Shown in pieces: positions 14,541 to 22,384 of a stretch of DNA of 64,000 bases. Made by a program: the position numbers and the translations under genes. Below the pieces are notes generated by a model. It made no database searches. It saw nothing but the letters and a program-made list of their open reading frames with translations, and had not been told where the DNA came from. The first letter of the stretch is position 1, and each line of letters opens with the position of its first letter. Origin of the DNA: a virus; IMG/VR virus record IMGVR_UViG_3300046559_000446, positions 62,001 to 126,000 of that record; one strand, 5' to 3'.

Positions 14541-16492
14541 AAAAGCTCTACGTCGATGTCGAAACCCGCTCTAGGGTTGAACTGGGCGACGCCGGCTCCC
14601 GCCGGTATGCCGCCGATCCTTCGACCATGGTCACCACGGCGGCGTGGAAATGGGCGGCGCCGAAGGGCGCCTTTTCGCCGGCGATGACCGCCTGTAACGT
14701 CCCCAGCCTTGCCGGCATGGGGCGGGCCTCGATGGCCGAATTTACCAAGGCCCTGGGCGAGGCCGACACCATCGTCGCCCATCACATCAATTTCGACGTC
14801 AATGTGATTGCGAAGACGCTCGGCCCCTGCGGCATGCGGCTGGAGCAATTCGACTGCACGATGGCGCGCGCCCAGCGCATGAGCCTCCCTGGCGGGCTGG
14901 ACGAGCTATGCCGCGCGCTCGGCGTCCAGGGCAAGACCGTCGGCGGGCGCAAGTTCGTCATGGCGACCTGCAAGCCTAAGCGCGACGGCTCGTGGAACGA
15001 GGATCCGGAAGTCTTTCGACACCTGATCGATTACAACGCCCAGGATATCCACTGCCTTGAGAGCGTCGATGAAATCCTGCCGCCGCTGCCGCCAGAGGAA
15101 ATGGCGATCTGGCGGCGAACCTGGTGGAAAAACGCTCGCGGGTTGCCGCTCGATCTGGAGCTATGTCACCGAATCGCGGCCAAGAAGGCCGAGATCGAGC
15201 GCGAGATCGCCGGCGAGCTATTTGAGATCACCGGCGGCGCCGTCACCGCCCTGACCCAGCGCGCGCGGATCCTGACCTGGCTCAAGACGCAGGGCGTCGA
15301 TATCGGCAACACCCAGCGCGCGACGCTCGAAACCTGGCTCGATCTGGAAACGCTGCCATTTTCCGCCTGGCGGATCCTGACGTATCTTTTCGACAGCGGA
15401 GGCTCGGCGCCGACCAAGGCCCAGGCTTTGCTCGACCGGCAGGTCAACGGCCTGTTTCAGGACGCCACCCGCTATTTCGGCGCTCGATCCGGACGAGGGA
15501 CGTCCGAGGGCGTCAATATGTTCAACATCGCCCGGCCATCAGGCAAATACGACACCGAGACGGTGATCGCGCGGCTGAAAGCGGAGCCAAACGGCGTCTT
15601 CACCAACACCGAGCTATCGGACGTCCTGCGCGGCGCCATTGTTGCTCCACAGGGCGACGTGGTGATCGACGCCGATCTGTCCAACATCGAGCTACGCCTG
15701 TCGCTGTGGTTCGCCGGCGATCAGGCCAAGCTGGACCTGCTCGCCAAGGGAGACGACCTTTACGCCAAAACCGCCGGCAATTCGATGGGGGTTCCGGGAT
15801 TGACTAAAAACAGCCATCCCAAAGAGCGCCAGGCCTACAAAAAAGTGGTGCTGTCGGGCGGCTACGGGATCGGCATCGACAAGCTTTTCCGCACCTTCAA
15901 GGTCGATAAAGACCTGCCCTACGAGTACAGGCGCGACATCACCTATGATCAGGTCGCCGCGATCCACCGAGGCTATCGGGCCGATAATGTCCCTCTGCAA
16001 AAATCCTGGTACGCCCTGGGCGACGCCATGAAGCTGGCCCTGCGCGAGCGCGGGCGGGTGATCGAGGTCTGCGACGGCAAGATCGCCTTTCTCTATCGCG
16101 GCGCCGAGGATGTCATGGCCCTGCGCCTGCCGTCGGGCCGGGTGATCCCACACTATAAGCCTCACCTCGACGAAGAGGGCCAGCTATGCTTCTGGAGGGC
16201 GAAATACGGGCGCATGATGAAATGCCGCACCTGGGGTGGCGCGCTGATGGAGATTGCCTGCCAGAGCGCGGCGCGCGACGTCCTGGTGGCTGTCGAAGCT
16301 GGCATCGAGCAGGAGCTTCCCGACGTGCGCCTGATCCTCGACATCTACGACAGCGTGGTCGCCCTGGCGCCCAAGGCGGTCGCCCAGCAGCGATTGGATC
16401 ACATCTTAACCATCATGCGGCGGACGCCGGCTTGGGCTGTCGGCCTGCCCCTGAACGCTGAGGGCATGATCGCGGCGAGGATGCAAAAATGA
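14537..16492 (+). CDS. polA: Family A DNA polymerase with 3'-5' exonuclease
   Basis: 651 aa from GTG 14537 (GTGA overlap). Exonuclease motifs: I Asp7/Glu9 in YVDVETRS, II AHHINFDVNV, III YNAQDIHC. Polymerase motif A is ADLSNIELR (Asp380 metal ligand, Arg387). Motif B is Arg431, Lys435, then Leu439 at the place of E. coli Phe762, and Tyr443. Motif C is IYDSVV with Asp605; the usual His-Asp-Glu is Tyr-Asp-Ser. No 5'-3' exonuclease domain, as usual for phage enzymes. This is the replicative polymerase of the phage. Co-transcribed with two HTH genes upstream and small genes downstream. Confidence 0.95.
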   Translation: MKKLYVDVETRSRVELGDAGSRRYAADPSTMVTTAAWKWAAPKGAFSPAMTACNVPSLAGMGRASMAEFTKALGEADTIVAHHINFDVNVIAKTLGPCGMRLEQFDCTMARAQRMSLPGGLDELCRALGVQGKTVGGRKFVMATCKPKRDGSWNEDPEVFRHLIDYNAQDIHCLESVDEILPPLPPEEMAIWRRTWWKNARGLPLDLELCHRIAAKKAEIEREIAGELFEITGGAVTALTQRARILTWLKTQGVDIGNTQRATLETWLDLETLPFSAWRILTYLFDSGGSAPTKAQALLDRQVNGLFQDATRYFGARSGRGTSEGVNMFNIARPSGKYDTETVIARLKAEPNGVFTNTELSDVLRGAIVAPQGDVVIDADLSNIELRLSLWFAGDQAKLDLLAKGDDLYAKTAGNSMGVPGLTKNSHPKERQAYKKVVLSGGYGIGIDKLFRTFKVDKDLPYEYRRDITYDQVAAIHRGYRADNVPLQKSWYALGDAMKLALRERGRVIEVCDGKIAFLYRGAEDVMALRLPSGRVIPHYKPHLDEEGQLCFWRAKYGRMMKCRTWGGALMEIACQSAARDVLVAVEAGIEQELPDVRLILDIYDSVVALAPKAVAQQRLDHILTIMRRTPAWAVGLPLNAEGMIAARMQK

Positions 16493-16656
16493 GGATTAAT
16501 ATGGATGGAGCGCGACAGGACAGGCTCACCATCGAATCAGGAGAATTTGCTGATCGGGAGGCGTTCGAAAAATGGATTAAACAGCTAAACACCGCTGCCG
16601 CCATCCTGTGGGGGCCGGCGCCCAAGAAAACGAAAAAATCCGTGGAGCCGAAATGA
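16489..16656 (+). CDS. Small 55-aa protein downstream of polymerase
   Basis: ATG 16489 overlaps the polymerase stop (ATGA), and its own stop overlaps the next ATG (16653). The protein is acidic in the middle and ends in a Lys-rich tail (PAPKKTKKSVEPK). The double overlap supports translation. Unknown function. Confidence 0.55.
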   Translation: MRINMDGARQDRLTIESGEFADREAFEKWIKQLNTAAAILWGPAPKKTKKSVEPK

Positions 16657-16817
16657 ACGACGGCGACATGCACTGGTATCGGTATGTCCCCTGGGCGCTG
16701 GTGGAGGCCTATCAGGCGCTCGGCTGGGTGCTGGAAGGCGACATGGGGCCGGTCATGCGCGTCTACCGCGCCATCATGCGCTGGGCGGGCCAGGGCGAAC
16801 CCGTGGAGCCGAAATGA
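16653..16817 (+). CDS. Small 54-aa aromatic-rich protein
   Basis: ATG 16653 within ATGA; stop overlaps the methyltransferase ATG at 16814. Rich in Trp, Tyr and Met (MHWYRYVPWALVEAYQALGW), predicted amphipathic. Its last residues (GEPVEPK) resemble the end of the upstream 55-aa protein (KSVEPK), which also preserves an RBS-like GTGGAG for the next start. Function unknown. Confidence 0.5.
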   Translation: MNDGDMHWYRYVPWALVEAYQALGWVLEGDMGPVMRVYRAIMRWAGQGEPVEPK

Positions 16818-17818
16818 GATATTTGAGCGTCGCGAGCGGGATCGAGGGCGCCACGGTCGCCTGGGGGCCGCTCGGCTGGGAGCCGGTGGCCTTTGCCGAG
16901 ATCAATCCGGCGGCGACCGCGATCCTGACGCGCCACTATCCAAAAGTGCCGAACTTTGGCGACATGACCCGGCTGTTCACGCCGGCGCTGGGGCCGGTCG
17001 ATCTGCTTGTCGGCGGGACACCATGCCAGGCCTTTTCCGTTGCCGGCGTCCGCCGGGGCCTCGATGACGCGCGCGGCAACCTGGCCCTCGCATTTGTGGA
17101 GTTAGCGCATGAACTCGCCCGAAAAAACGGCCTCCGGAATTGCCTGTGGGAAAACGTCCCCGGCGTCCTCTCAATGCGAGACAACGCCTTTGGCTGTTTC
17201 CTGGGAGGCCTTGTCGGCGGCGACGCCATCGTTCTGCCAGGAGGCGGAAGGTGGCCCGATCAAGGTATGGCTTCCGGTCCCAGGGGACGCCTTTGCTGGC
17301 GTGTGCTCGACGCTCAACATTTCGGCCTCGCCCAACGACGCCGTCGCCTGTTCGTTGTCGTCGATTTTGGAGGTGGGGCCGATCCCGCTGCAGTTTTATT
17401 TGAGCGCGCAGGTCTGCATAAACATCCTGCGCAAGCGCAAGATGCTCCCTTTCCTGCTGTACCGGGCGCTAATACACCAGGCGCTCAGGATGGGGAGCAA
17501 CCCTTCACTCTCGCCATCAGGGGGCGCAAGGACGGCGCGCAGATAGAATGGCGGCAGGATGGCCTGGCCAATGTGCTGCTGACGCCCAGCGGGGGCCGGG
17601 CCGGCATAGGCGTCGGCGCTATTTGTGTTGACGATACATTGCGGCGGTTCACGCCGACCGAGGCCGAGCGGCTGATGGGCTTTCCTGACGGTTATACCGG
17701 CGGCCAGGCCGATTCGGATCGATACCGGCAGCTTGGCAACTCATTTCCGATCCCCGTATTACGCTGGATCGGACGGCGCTTTGAAAATAATTTTGAAAAA
17801 ATGCAAAAAGGTGTTTGA
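16814..17818 (+). CDS. C5-cytosine DNA methyltransferase
   Basis: 334 aa. Motif I LSVASGIEGATVAW, motif II-like EINPAA, motif IV GTPCQAFSVAG with nucleophile Cys71, motif VI WENV (Glu113), motif VIII region QRRRR, and motif X GNSFPIPV near the end. The target-recognition region lies about residues 195-275, so specificity cannot be read. Phage C5 methylases usually shield phage DNA from host restriction. No cognate endonuclease is adjacent. It is the last gene before a family promoter. Confidence 0.95.
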   Translation: MRYLSVASGIEGATVAWGPLGWEPVAFAEINPAATAILTRHYPKVPNFGDMTRLFTPALGPVDLLVGGTPCQAFSVAGVRRGLDDARGNLALAFVELAHELARKNGLRNCLWENVPGVLSMRDNAFGCFLGGLVGGDAIVLPGGGRWPDQGMASGPRGRLCWRVLDAQHFGLAQRRRRLFVVVDFGGGADPAAVLFERAGLHKHPAQAQDAPFPAVPGANTPGAQDGEQPFTLAIRGRKDGAQIEWRQDGLANVLLTPSGGRAGIGVGAICVDDTLRRFTPTEAERLMGFPDGYTGGQADSDRYRQLGNSFPIPVLRWIGRRFENNFEKMQKGV

Positions 17819-17844
17819 CAACCGAACACGCCATGTCCTATAAG
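17815..17844 (+). promoter_or_regulatory. Promoter of the TTGACA/CGAACACG family
   Basis: TTGACA 17815-17820 (overlapping the methyltransferase stop), CGAACACG 17823-17830, TATAAG 17839-17844, followed by GGGTCATCAGC. Near-identical to the promoters at 20201 and 20874. Drives 17897-18202. Confidence 0.85.
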
Positions 17845-17896
17845 GGGTCATCAGCGGACGGGAATTGACCCGCCGCTCTCTCCAGGGGCCAAGACC

Positions 17897-18202
17897 ATGA
17901 ACCACACTCTCGCTGATCGTTACCAGGCCGCCAAGGCCGTCGCCGCCAAGGCCGATGCCGAGGTCAAGGCGCTCCACGCCGAACTGCTCGCTCTGGGCCA
18001 GCCGGTGGTCGAGGGCCAGCGTTGCACGATCAAGATCGCGGACGCTCCCAAGGACAGCCTGACCAAGGAAATGCTCGTCGGTGAGTTCGGCCTCGACTGG
18101 TACAAGGCTCGCGCCAAGACCATCGAAGGCAAGCGCGTCACCATCATCGCCAAGGCCATGCAGACCTTGGTCGTCAAGGCGCTGGAGGAAATCAGCGCCT
18201 GA
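17897..18202 (+). CDS. Hypothetical 101-aa protein
   Basis: ATG 17897 with AGGGG upstream, about 50 bases after a strong family promoter. N-terminal helix rich in Ala and Lys (ADRYQAAKAVAAKADAEVKA) and a C-terminal segment VTIIAKAMQTLVVKALEEI. Strong promoter and no partner genes suggest a protein made in quantity early in infection. Not recognised. Confidence 0.65.
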   Translation: MNHTLADRYQAAKAVAAKADAEVKALHAELLALGQPVVEGQRCTIKIADAPKDSLTKEMLVGEFGLDWYKARAKTIEGKRVTIIAKAMQTLVVKALEEISA

Positions 18203-18276
18203 TTGAAGTCTCAGTGCGGTGGGGGTTTAGGCGCCCCCATTTCGCGGACACTTTCGTCCGACCAAGAGGAACACGC

Positions 18277-18417
18277 ATGAAAAAGTTCTACATTCCCGGC
18301 CTTCTGCTCGCCATCATCATCGTCGGCGGCATCGTCGCCAAGGCCCACGCTGGAACCTGCACCACGACCTGCAACACCTACGGCAACCAGCGGTACTGCA
18401 ACACCACCTGTTACTAA
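18277..18417 (+). CDS. Small exported Cys-rich peptide
   Basis: 46 aa from ATG 18277 (AGAGGAA upstream). Signal peptide MKKFYIPGLLLAIIIVGG.. with cleavage after AHA leaves about 21 residues, GTCTTTCNTYGNQRYCNTTC plus Tyr, with four Cys. Two disulfides could form a tiny knot-like periplasmic peptide. Function unknown. Confidence 0.6.
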   Translation: MKKFYIPGLLLAIIIVGGIVAKAHAGTCTTTCNTYGNQRYCNTTCY

Positions 18418-18489
18418 ACACAGCTTCGGTTCAATAGCCCTGGGGTCGCCCCCGGAGATGCGTCCTGCGCGTCGGCTGTGTTTTCTGTC
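18418..18489 (+). terminator. Candidate terminator/structured 3' end
   Basis: ACACAGC just after the stop can pair with GCTGTGT followed by TTTT, closing a long loop that itself contains a GGGG/CCCC hairpin. Less compact than the other terminators in the window. Confidence 0.4.
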
Positions 18490-18551
18490 CCTCTGGACCT
18501 GCCCCCTTGAGAAAGGGGCAGACCCGGAAGATCCGAAAAAGGAAAAAATCA

Positions 18552-18881
18552 ATGTCCGTCTTTGAAGTCGCCCTTTACGAAATCACTCAGAGCGTTCGCC
18601 ACCTGAAGCGCAGCGCCAAGGAAAAGAACCAGGTCAAGTTTGACAGCAACGCCGCCTACCTGCGCGGTTTGGTTGAGGCGCTGATCAGCCAGCAGGCCAA
18701 AGCTTTCGAGGCCCCCGTCCTGCCGCTCTACGCGGTGCGGCTCTACAGCAAGATCACCAAGACCGAGGCGTCGTTCGACGTGCGGGCCAGCAGCGAACTG
18801 GCGGCGGTTCGCGCCCTCGTCAACCGTGGTTTCCACAACAAGGACCACATCGTGCGCGGCGTCGATCTGGTGCGGGCATGA
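18552..18881 (+). CDS. Hypothetical 109-aa protein
   Basis: ATG 18552 with AAGGA nine bases upstream. Mixed alpha/beta, including YAVRLYSKITKTEASFDVRASSE. First gene of a chain of overlapping tiny genes reaching 20181. Not recognised. Confidence 0.6.
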   Translation: MSVFEVALYEITQSVRHLKRSAKEKNQVKFDSNAAYLRGLVEALISQQAKAFEAPVLPLYAVRLYSKITKTEASFDVRASSELAAVRALVNRGFHNKDHIVRGVDLVRA

Positions 18882-19081
18882 AAGCGAAGCTTGACGTCTC
18901 CGTCGAAGACCACGGCTCGCTGTGGCTCTTTCGACCCATCACCGAGGACGCCAAGACCTGGATCGACGACAACGTCGAGGACGCGGCGCTATGGTTCGGC
19001 GGCGCCCTCGCCGTCGAGGCCCGGTTCGTCCAGGCCCTGATCGAGGGCATGCTGGCCGACGGCCTGGAGGTGGGCAGATGA
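18878..19081 (+). CDS. Hypothetical 67-aa acidic protein
   Basis: ATGA overlap with both neighbours. Acidic and hydrophobic (WIDDNVEDAALWFGGALAVE). Phage proteins of this length and composition are common near host-takeover regions; nothing specific seen. Confidence 0.55.
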   Translation: MKAKLDVSVEDHGSLWLFRPITEDAKTWIDDNVEDAALWFGGALAVEARFVQALIEGMLADGLEVGR

Positions 19082-19263
19082 AGCGCGCCACATGGGTGAA
19101 CGGCAAGCGCCGCGTCACCGGCGAGTGGCGATACCACTGGAGCAGCGACACGTTCGTGATTGTGCTCGACGGACGCAATCGCCTGACGGGGCGTCCAAAC
19201 GTGATCTACGCCAAGGGCGAAGAGCCTGAATGGGGCAACTGGAAAAGAGAGGCGGAACGATGA
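19078..19263 (+). CDS. Hypothetical 61-aa basic protein
   Basis: Starts in ATGA (19078) and ends in ATGA (19260). Basic, Trp-rich (ATWVNGKRRVTGEWRYHW) and probably beta. Unknown. Confidence 0.5.
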   Translation: MKRATWVNGKRRVTGEWRYHWSSDTFVIVLDGRNRLTGRPNVIYAKGEEPEWGNWKREAER

Positions 19264-19457
19264 ACATTGAGCAGCGCCGAATCCTGGCCCACCTGCCCAA
19301 CAATGTCACGGTCGAAGAGTGGCCGGAACAGACCTATTGGCGCTGGATCGTGGCCCGCGCCTATACCAAAGGCGCCCGCGAGGTGAAGGCATACACCACC
19401 AAGGCCAGCGCAATGCGCGGCGGCCAGCGTTTGAGCAAACACCGGAAGGGGATCTAA
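19260..19457 (+). CDS. Hypothetical 65-aa protein
   Basis: ATG 19260 overlaps the upstream stop. Contains VEEWPEQTYWRWIVARAYTKG and a basic C-terminus. Unknown. Confidence 0.5.
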   Translation: MNIEQRRILAHLPNNVTVEEWPEQTYWRWIVARAYTKGAREVKAYTTKASAMRGGQRLSKHRKGI

Positions 19458-19460
19458 AGC

Positions 19461-19688
19461 ATGACGACGAAGGAAATGAGCGAAATGGGCTTGACCGATA
19501 TCCCGCTCACTGCGGACGAGGTTCGCACCGCCATCCTGGCGCTGCACGAAGCGGAGGAAATTTACCTCCGTCGCGCCGCGCGCTACAGGGAGGCCGGATT
19601 CTCGGCCAACCATGCCGACTGCCTCAAGCGGGCCGGCAAGGCCCAGGCGCTGGCCAACTGGGTCGCCCACCACGCCGACGCGGAGTGA
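19461..19688 (+). CDS. Hypothetical helical 75-aa protein
   Basis: ATG 19461, three bases after the upstream stop; an internal ATG (MSEMGL) is an alternative start. Nearly all helical (LHEAEEIYLRRAARYREA). Unknown. Confidence 0.5.
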   Translation: MTTKEMSEMGLTDIPLTADEVRTAILALHEAEEIYLRRAARYREAGFSANHADCLKRAGKAQALANWVAHHADAE

Positions 19689-19876
19689 TGGCCATGCGCA
19701 AGTTTGAAGTTACGGTCCTGGTGACCAGGGAAGGGGCGCTGCGCCCTTTCCGCGTCCATTATCTCACGATGGCCCACACTTTCGAGCAGGCGCGCCAGAA
19801 GGTCGCTGCCCAGGCTCTGAAGCATAAAACCCACCAGTTCATCCGCGTCGTCGATGCAAGGAAACCCGAAGCATGA
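19688..19876 (+). CDS. Hypothetical 62-aa beta-rich protein
   Basis: ATG 19688 overlaps the upstream stop; ATG 19694 is an alternative. Pattern FEVTVLVTREGALRPFRVHY then a helix and FIRVVDAR suggests a small beta-alpha-beta fold. Unknown. Confidence 0.5.
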   Translation: MAMRKFEVTVLVTREGALRPFRVHYLTMAHTFEQARQKVAAQALKHKTHQFIRVVDARKPEA

Positions 19877-20181
19877 AGCGTCGCTATCTGACGAAGACCC
19901 AAAAGGCCGTGCTCAAGAGCATGGCCGACAACGGCGGGCGCGCGGTGATCGCCACTGGCACCCGGTGGAGCACCTTCAGCCCCGGCAGGTGCTGCATCTT
20001 CGGGCAAGGAATGCACTGCCTGCTTCACAATCGCTGGATCACCAGCCGTGGCGAAAACCAAATCGGATTTTACGCCTGGACGACCGAAGGCCGGCTGGCG
20101 CACGAGCGCGGCTGGTTCATCCCGCAACTCTATTCCTCGCCCCACTGGGCTGATGAAAAACCCTTGCCCGACGAATCTTGA
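19873..20181 (+). CDS. Hypothetical 102-aa protein
   Basis: ATGA overlap with the previous gene. Begins MKRRYLTKTQKAVLKSMADN, a helix-turn-helix-like opening, followed by a beta-rich part with Cys (GRCCIFGQGMHCLLHNRW). May be a small winged-helix protein; not recognised with confidence. Confidence 0.5.
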   Translation: MKRRYLTKTQKAVLKSMADNGGRAVIATGTRWSTFSPGRCCIFGQGMHCLLHNRWITSRGENQIGFYAWTTEGRLAHERGWFIPQLYSSPHWADEKPLPDES

Positions 20182-20200
20182 ACTTTTTTCGAAAAGGCTG

Positions 20201-20230
20201 TTGACACCCGATCACGTTGTGTCCTATAAA
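20201..20230 (+). promoter_or_regulatory. Promoter of the TTGACA/CGAACACG family
   Basis: TTGACA 20201-20206, octamer variant CGATCACG 20209-20216, TATAAA 20225-20230, then GGGTCATCAAC. Drives the 50-aa gene at 20260. Confidence 0.85.
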
Positions 20231-20259
20231 GGGTCATCAACAACGACGAGGCGCACAAA

Positions 20260-20412
20260 ATGTTCGGTTACTTCTACGGAAACGTCCTCATCATCGCGAA
20301 GACCCCTTACGGAGGTAAGGATTTTCGGGACGGCGAGCAGATCATCTGCTGGAGCAAGCGCGAAGCCCGCAAGATCTGCAAGGCTCGCGGCATCAAGCCC
20401 TGGAATTTCTAA
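20260..20412 (+). CDS. Small 50-aa protein behind a strong promoter
   Basis: ATG 20260 about 30 bases after the -10 box. MFGYFYGNVLIIAKTPYGG.. then a basic helix with two Cys (IICWSKREARKICKARG). Own promoter and a following GNRA-looped hairpin make it a single-gene unit, typical of early host-takeover or anti-defence proteins in phages. Function unknown. Confidence 0.55.
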   Translation: MFGYFYGNVLIIAKTPYGGKDFRDGEQIICWSKREARKICKARGIKPWNF

Positions 20413-20413
20413 C

Positions 20414-20431
20414 CGGGGGCGAAAGCCCCCG
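20414..20431 (+). terminator. GAAA-capped hairpin after the 50-aa gene
   Basis: CGGGGGC, GAAA, GCCCCCG: a 7-bp GC stem two bases after the stop, but no T run follows, so it may stabilise the mRNA end rather than terminate. Confidence 0.4.
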
Positions 20432-20462
20432 CCTGCCCCCCACCCAAACGGGATTTCCTGCT

Positions 20463-20777
20463 ATGTCCAAGATCTACCTCCCCATTTCCAAAGGCCCCTA
20501 CCTCAAGAAAGAGGGCAACTGGGTTCGCGAGAACCCGCTCTGCGACCTGACCTTCGACGCCCTGCTCAAGGATCTGGTCGATGGTCAGTATGACGACGAG
20601 ATCGTCTCGATCATCGAGATCGACCTGGTCGCCGGCACCTCGAAAGAGGTGATCGACGAGTTCGCGGACGCGGTCTACGCCAAGGTCGAGGCCGACTGGC
20701 GCCCGATTGGCGCGGACCTGGCCGAATGGCTGGCTGATCGCGGGTTCCAGGTGTCTCAGAGCGGGGGAGAACGCTGA
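20463..20777 (+). CDS. Hypothetical acidic 104-aa protein
   Basis: ATG 20463. Acidic, mainly helical (DALLKDLVDGQYDDEIVSII.., then VEADWRPIGADLAEWLADRG). The strong negative charge is like DNA-mimic or inhibitor proteins of phages, but that is only composition. TGATGA overlap with the next small gene. Confidence 0.55.
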   Translation: MSKIYLPISKGPYLKKEGNWVRENPLCDLTFDALLKDLVDGQYDDEIVSIIEIDLVAGTSKEVIDEFADAVYAKVEADWRPIGADLAEWLADRGFQVSQSGGER

Positions 20778-20866
20778 TGAGCGCCTTCTGGAAAGACGCC
20801 ATCCTGGTCGCCCTCGCGACCCTCGCCATCCTGGGCTATGTGAACCTGGTTGAAAATTTTTTCTGA
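20777..20866 (+). CDS. 29-residue membrane peptide
   Basis: ATG 20777 overlaps the upstream stop. One hydrophobic span (AILVALATLAILGYV) with charged ends. Ends eight bases before the next family promoter. Confidence 0.45.
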   Translation: MSAFWKDAILVALATLAILGYVNLVENFF

Positions 20867-20873
20867 AATCAGG

Positions 20874-20903
20874 TTGACAGGCGAACACGGTGTGTCCTAT
20901 AAG
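20874..20903 (+). promoter_or_regulatory. Promoter of the TTGACA/CGAACACG family
   Basis: TTGACA 20874-20879, CGAACACG 20882-20889, TATAAG 20898-20903, then GGGACATCAGC. The spacer includes the palindrome ACACGGTGT. Drives 20930-21364 and probably the genes to 23968. Confidence 0.85.
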
Positions 20904-20929
20904 GGGACATCAGCAACGAGGACACACCG

Positions 20930-21364
20930 ATGAAACTCTCCACCGCCCGCCTCACAGACATCGCCGCGATCAACAAGTTCCTGTTCGCCGGCAACGCCAC
21001 TTTCACCCTGGTGTCGGCCAAGACCGGCGCTCGCTACACCTTCAAGGCGCGTCACTGCGGCGACGAAGGCAAGGATCTGTTTTTCGTGTCGGTCCTGACC
21101 GGCGCCGACAACGAGGCCTCCTACACCTACCTGGGCCAGTTCGTCGGCATGCGCGGGTTCCAGCATGGCCGCAAATCGACGATCAGCGCCGAGGCGCCGT
21201 CGGCCAAGGCCCTGGCCTGGTTCTCCAAGTTCCTGAACACCGCGAGCCTGCCCGATGTGGTCGAGTTCTGGCACGAGGGCAAGTGCTGCCGCTGCGGTCG
21301 CAAATTGACCGTCCCCGCTTCCATCGCTTCCGGCATTGGTCCGGAATGCGCCACCAAGATCTGA
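20930..21364 (+). CDS. DUF6011-type zinc-finger protein
   Basis: 144 aa, ATG 20930 with GAGGA upstream. The C-terminal part FWHEGKCCRCGRKLTVPASI then SGIGPECATK matches the DUF6011 pattern (C-x-R-C-G-R..L..P.S...G.GP.C), a short zinc-binding motif in many phage proteins. The N-terminal 95 residues are a beta-rich domain of unknown role. Made from a strong promoter. Confidence 0.75.
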   Translation: MKLSTARLTDIAAINKFLFAGNATFTLVSAKTGARYTFKARHCGDEGKDLFFVSVLTGADNEASYTYLGQFVGMRGFQHGRKSTISAEAPSAKALAWFSKFLNTASLPDVVEFWHEGKCCRCGRKLTVPASIASGIGPECATKI

Positions 21365-21375
21365 GGATTTCTCTG

Positions 21376-22308
21376 ATGAAAAAGCTTGCTCTCCTGGCTT
21401 CCCTGCTGTGCTCCGTCTCGGCCCAGGCCGCCGAATACAAGATCGTCAACATGCCGAGCGGCGACATCCTCGCCGTCGAGGGCGACATCAATTATGGCGA
21501 AGAAACGGTTTTCGAGGCCCGCCTGGCCGATATCGCCAAGGCCGGCCACACCGTCACCGGGATCGGCCTCAACTCGCCTGGCGGCAACGTCTACACCGCC
21601 GAGGCCATGGCGATCATTGTCGCCAAGCAGGGCTACACCGTCATGGTCGCCAATGGCGATATGTGCGCCTCGTCCTGCTTTCTGATCCTGGCCGCCGGCA
21701 AGGAAAAGCTGGTCATGGCCGACGCTAAGATCGGCGTCCATGGGGCCAGCATGAACGGCAAAGAGGACACCAGCGCCGCCAAGGTCACGCTCTTGATGAT
21801 CGCGGATCTGAAAGAGTACGGCGTCCCGCCGGCGATCCTGGGCAAGCTGGCGATGACCGGCAACAGCGAGGTGTCCTGGCTCGATAGCGCGGACCTGCGC
21901 AGCATGGGCGTCGATATCGTGCCGGTCAAACCCAAGGCGGCTGCGGCGCCCGCGTCCATGCCCAGGCCTTCTGCTGCGCCGCCGGCGCCGGCCAGCAATA
22001 CGATCAACTGGTCTGGCTCCTGGGGCGACTACGTCGATCAGGCCGCTCGCTGGTCGAAAGAGAGCTACGGCAAGCTGAACCTGTCGCGGGTCATGCATAA
22101 CGACGGCTCTTACCTGTTGAGCATCAGCTATGTGTCGAACACCAAGAAGCGGGTCGAGCTTGTGGAGAACCACACCACCGGCGCTGAGAAGGAATTTGAC
22201 GCCTGGACCTGCGTCCACTACTCGGACGCACTCAAGAAGTGCCGTGGCTGGGGCATTCAGCAATGGGACACCTACAACAAGATCAACGCAAGATGGGTGA
22301 AGCAATGA
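21376..22308 (+). CDS. Periplasmic ClpP/crotonase-fold protein
   Basis: 310 aa from ATG 21376 (GAGGA eight bases upstream). Signal peptide MKKLALLASLLCSVSAQA. Residues 20-190 follow the periplasmic ClpP-like family: GIGLNSPGGNVYTAEAMA, then ANGDMCASSCFLILAAGKEK with the likely nucleophile Ser99 (or Ser100), then AKIGVHGA with His122. After a Pro/Ala linker (195-215) comes a C-terminal domain with one Cys pair. Such proteins are serine peptidases or pseudo-peptidases of the periplasm. Why a phage carries one is unclear; envelope remodelling or superinfection control are possible. Confidence 0.75.
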   Translation: MKKLALLASLLCSVSAQAAEYKIVNMPSGDILAVEGDINYGEETVFEARLADIAKAGHTVTGIGLNSPGGNVYTAEAMAIIVAKQGYTVMVANGDMCASSCFLILAAGKEKLVMADAKIGVHGASMNGKEDTSAAKVTLLMIADLKEYGVPPAILGKLAMTGNSEVSWLDSADLRSMGVDIVPVKPKAAAAPASMPRPSAAPPAPASNTINWSGSWGDYVDQAARWSKESYGKLNLSRVMHNDGSYLLSISYVSNTKKRVELVENHTTGAEKEFDAWTCVHYSDALKKCRGWGIQQWDTYNKINARWVKQ

Positions 22309-22382
22309 TGCAGACTATGTGGATGCTTATCGTGGGATTCGCGATTATCTATATGGTGATCGCGGCGGTATTTAGGAGGTAA
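22305..22382 (+). CDS. 25-residue membrane peptide
   Basis: ATG 22305 overlaps the upstream TGA. One span (MLIVGFAIIYMVIAAVF) and a basic end (RR), whose codons also form the AGGAGG ribosome binding site of the next gene. Plausible but tiny. Confidence 0.45.
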   Translation: MMQTMWMLIVGFAIIYMVIAAVFRR

Positions 22383-22384
22383 AA

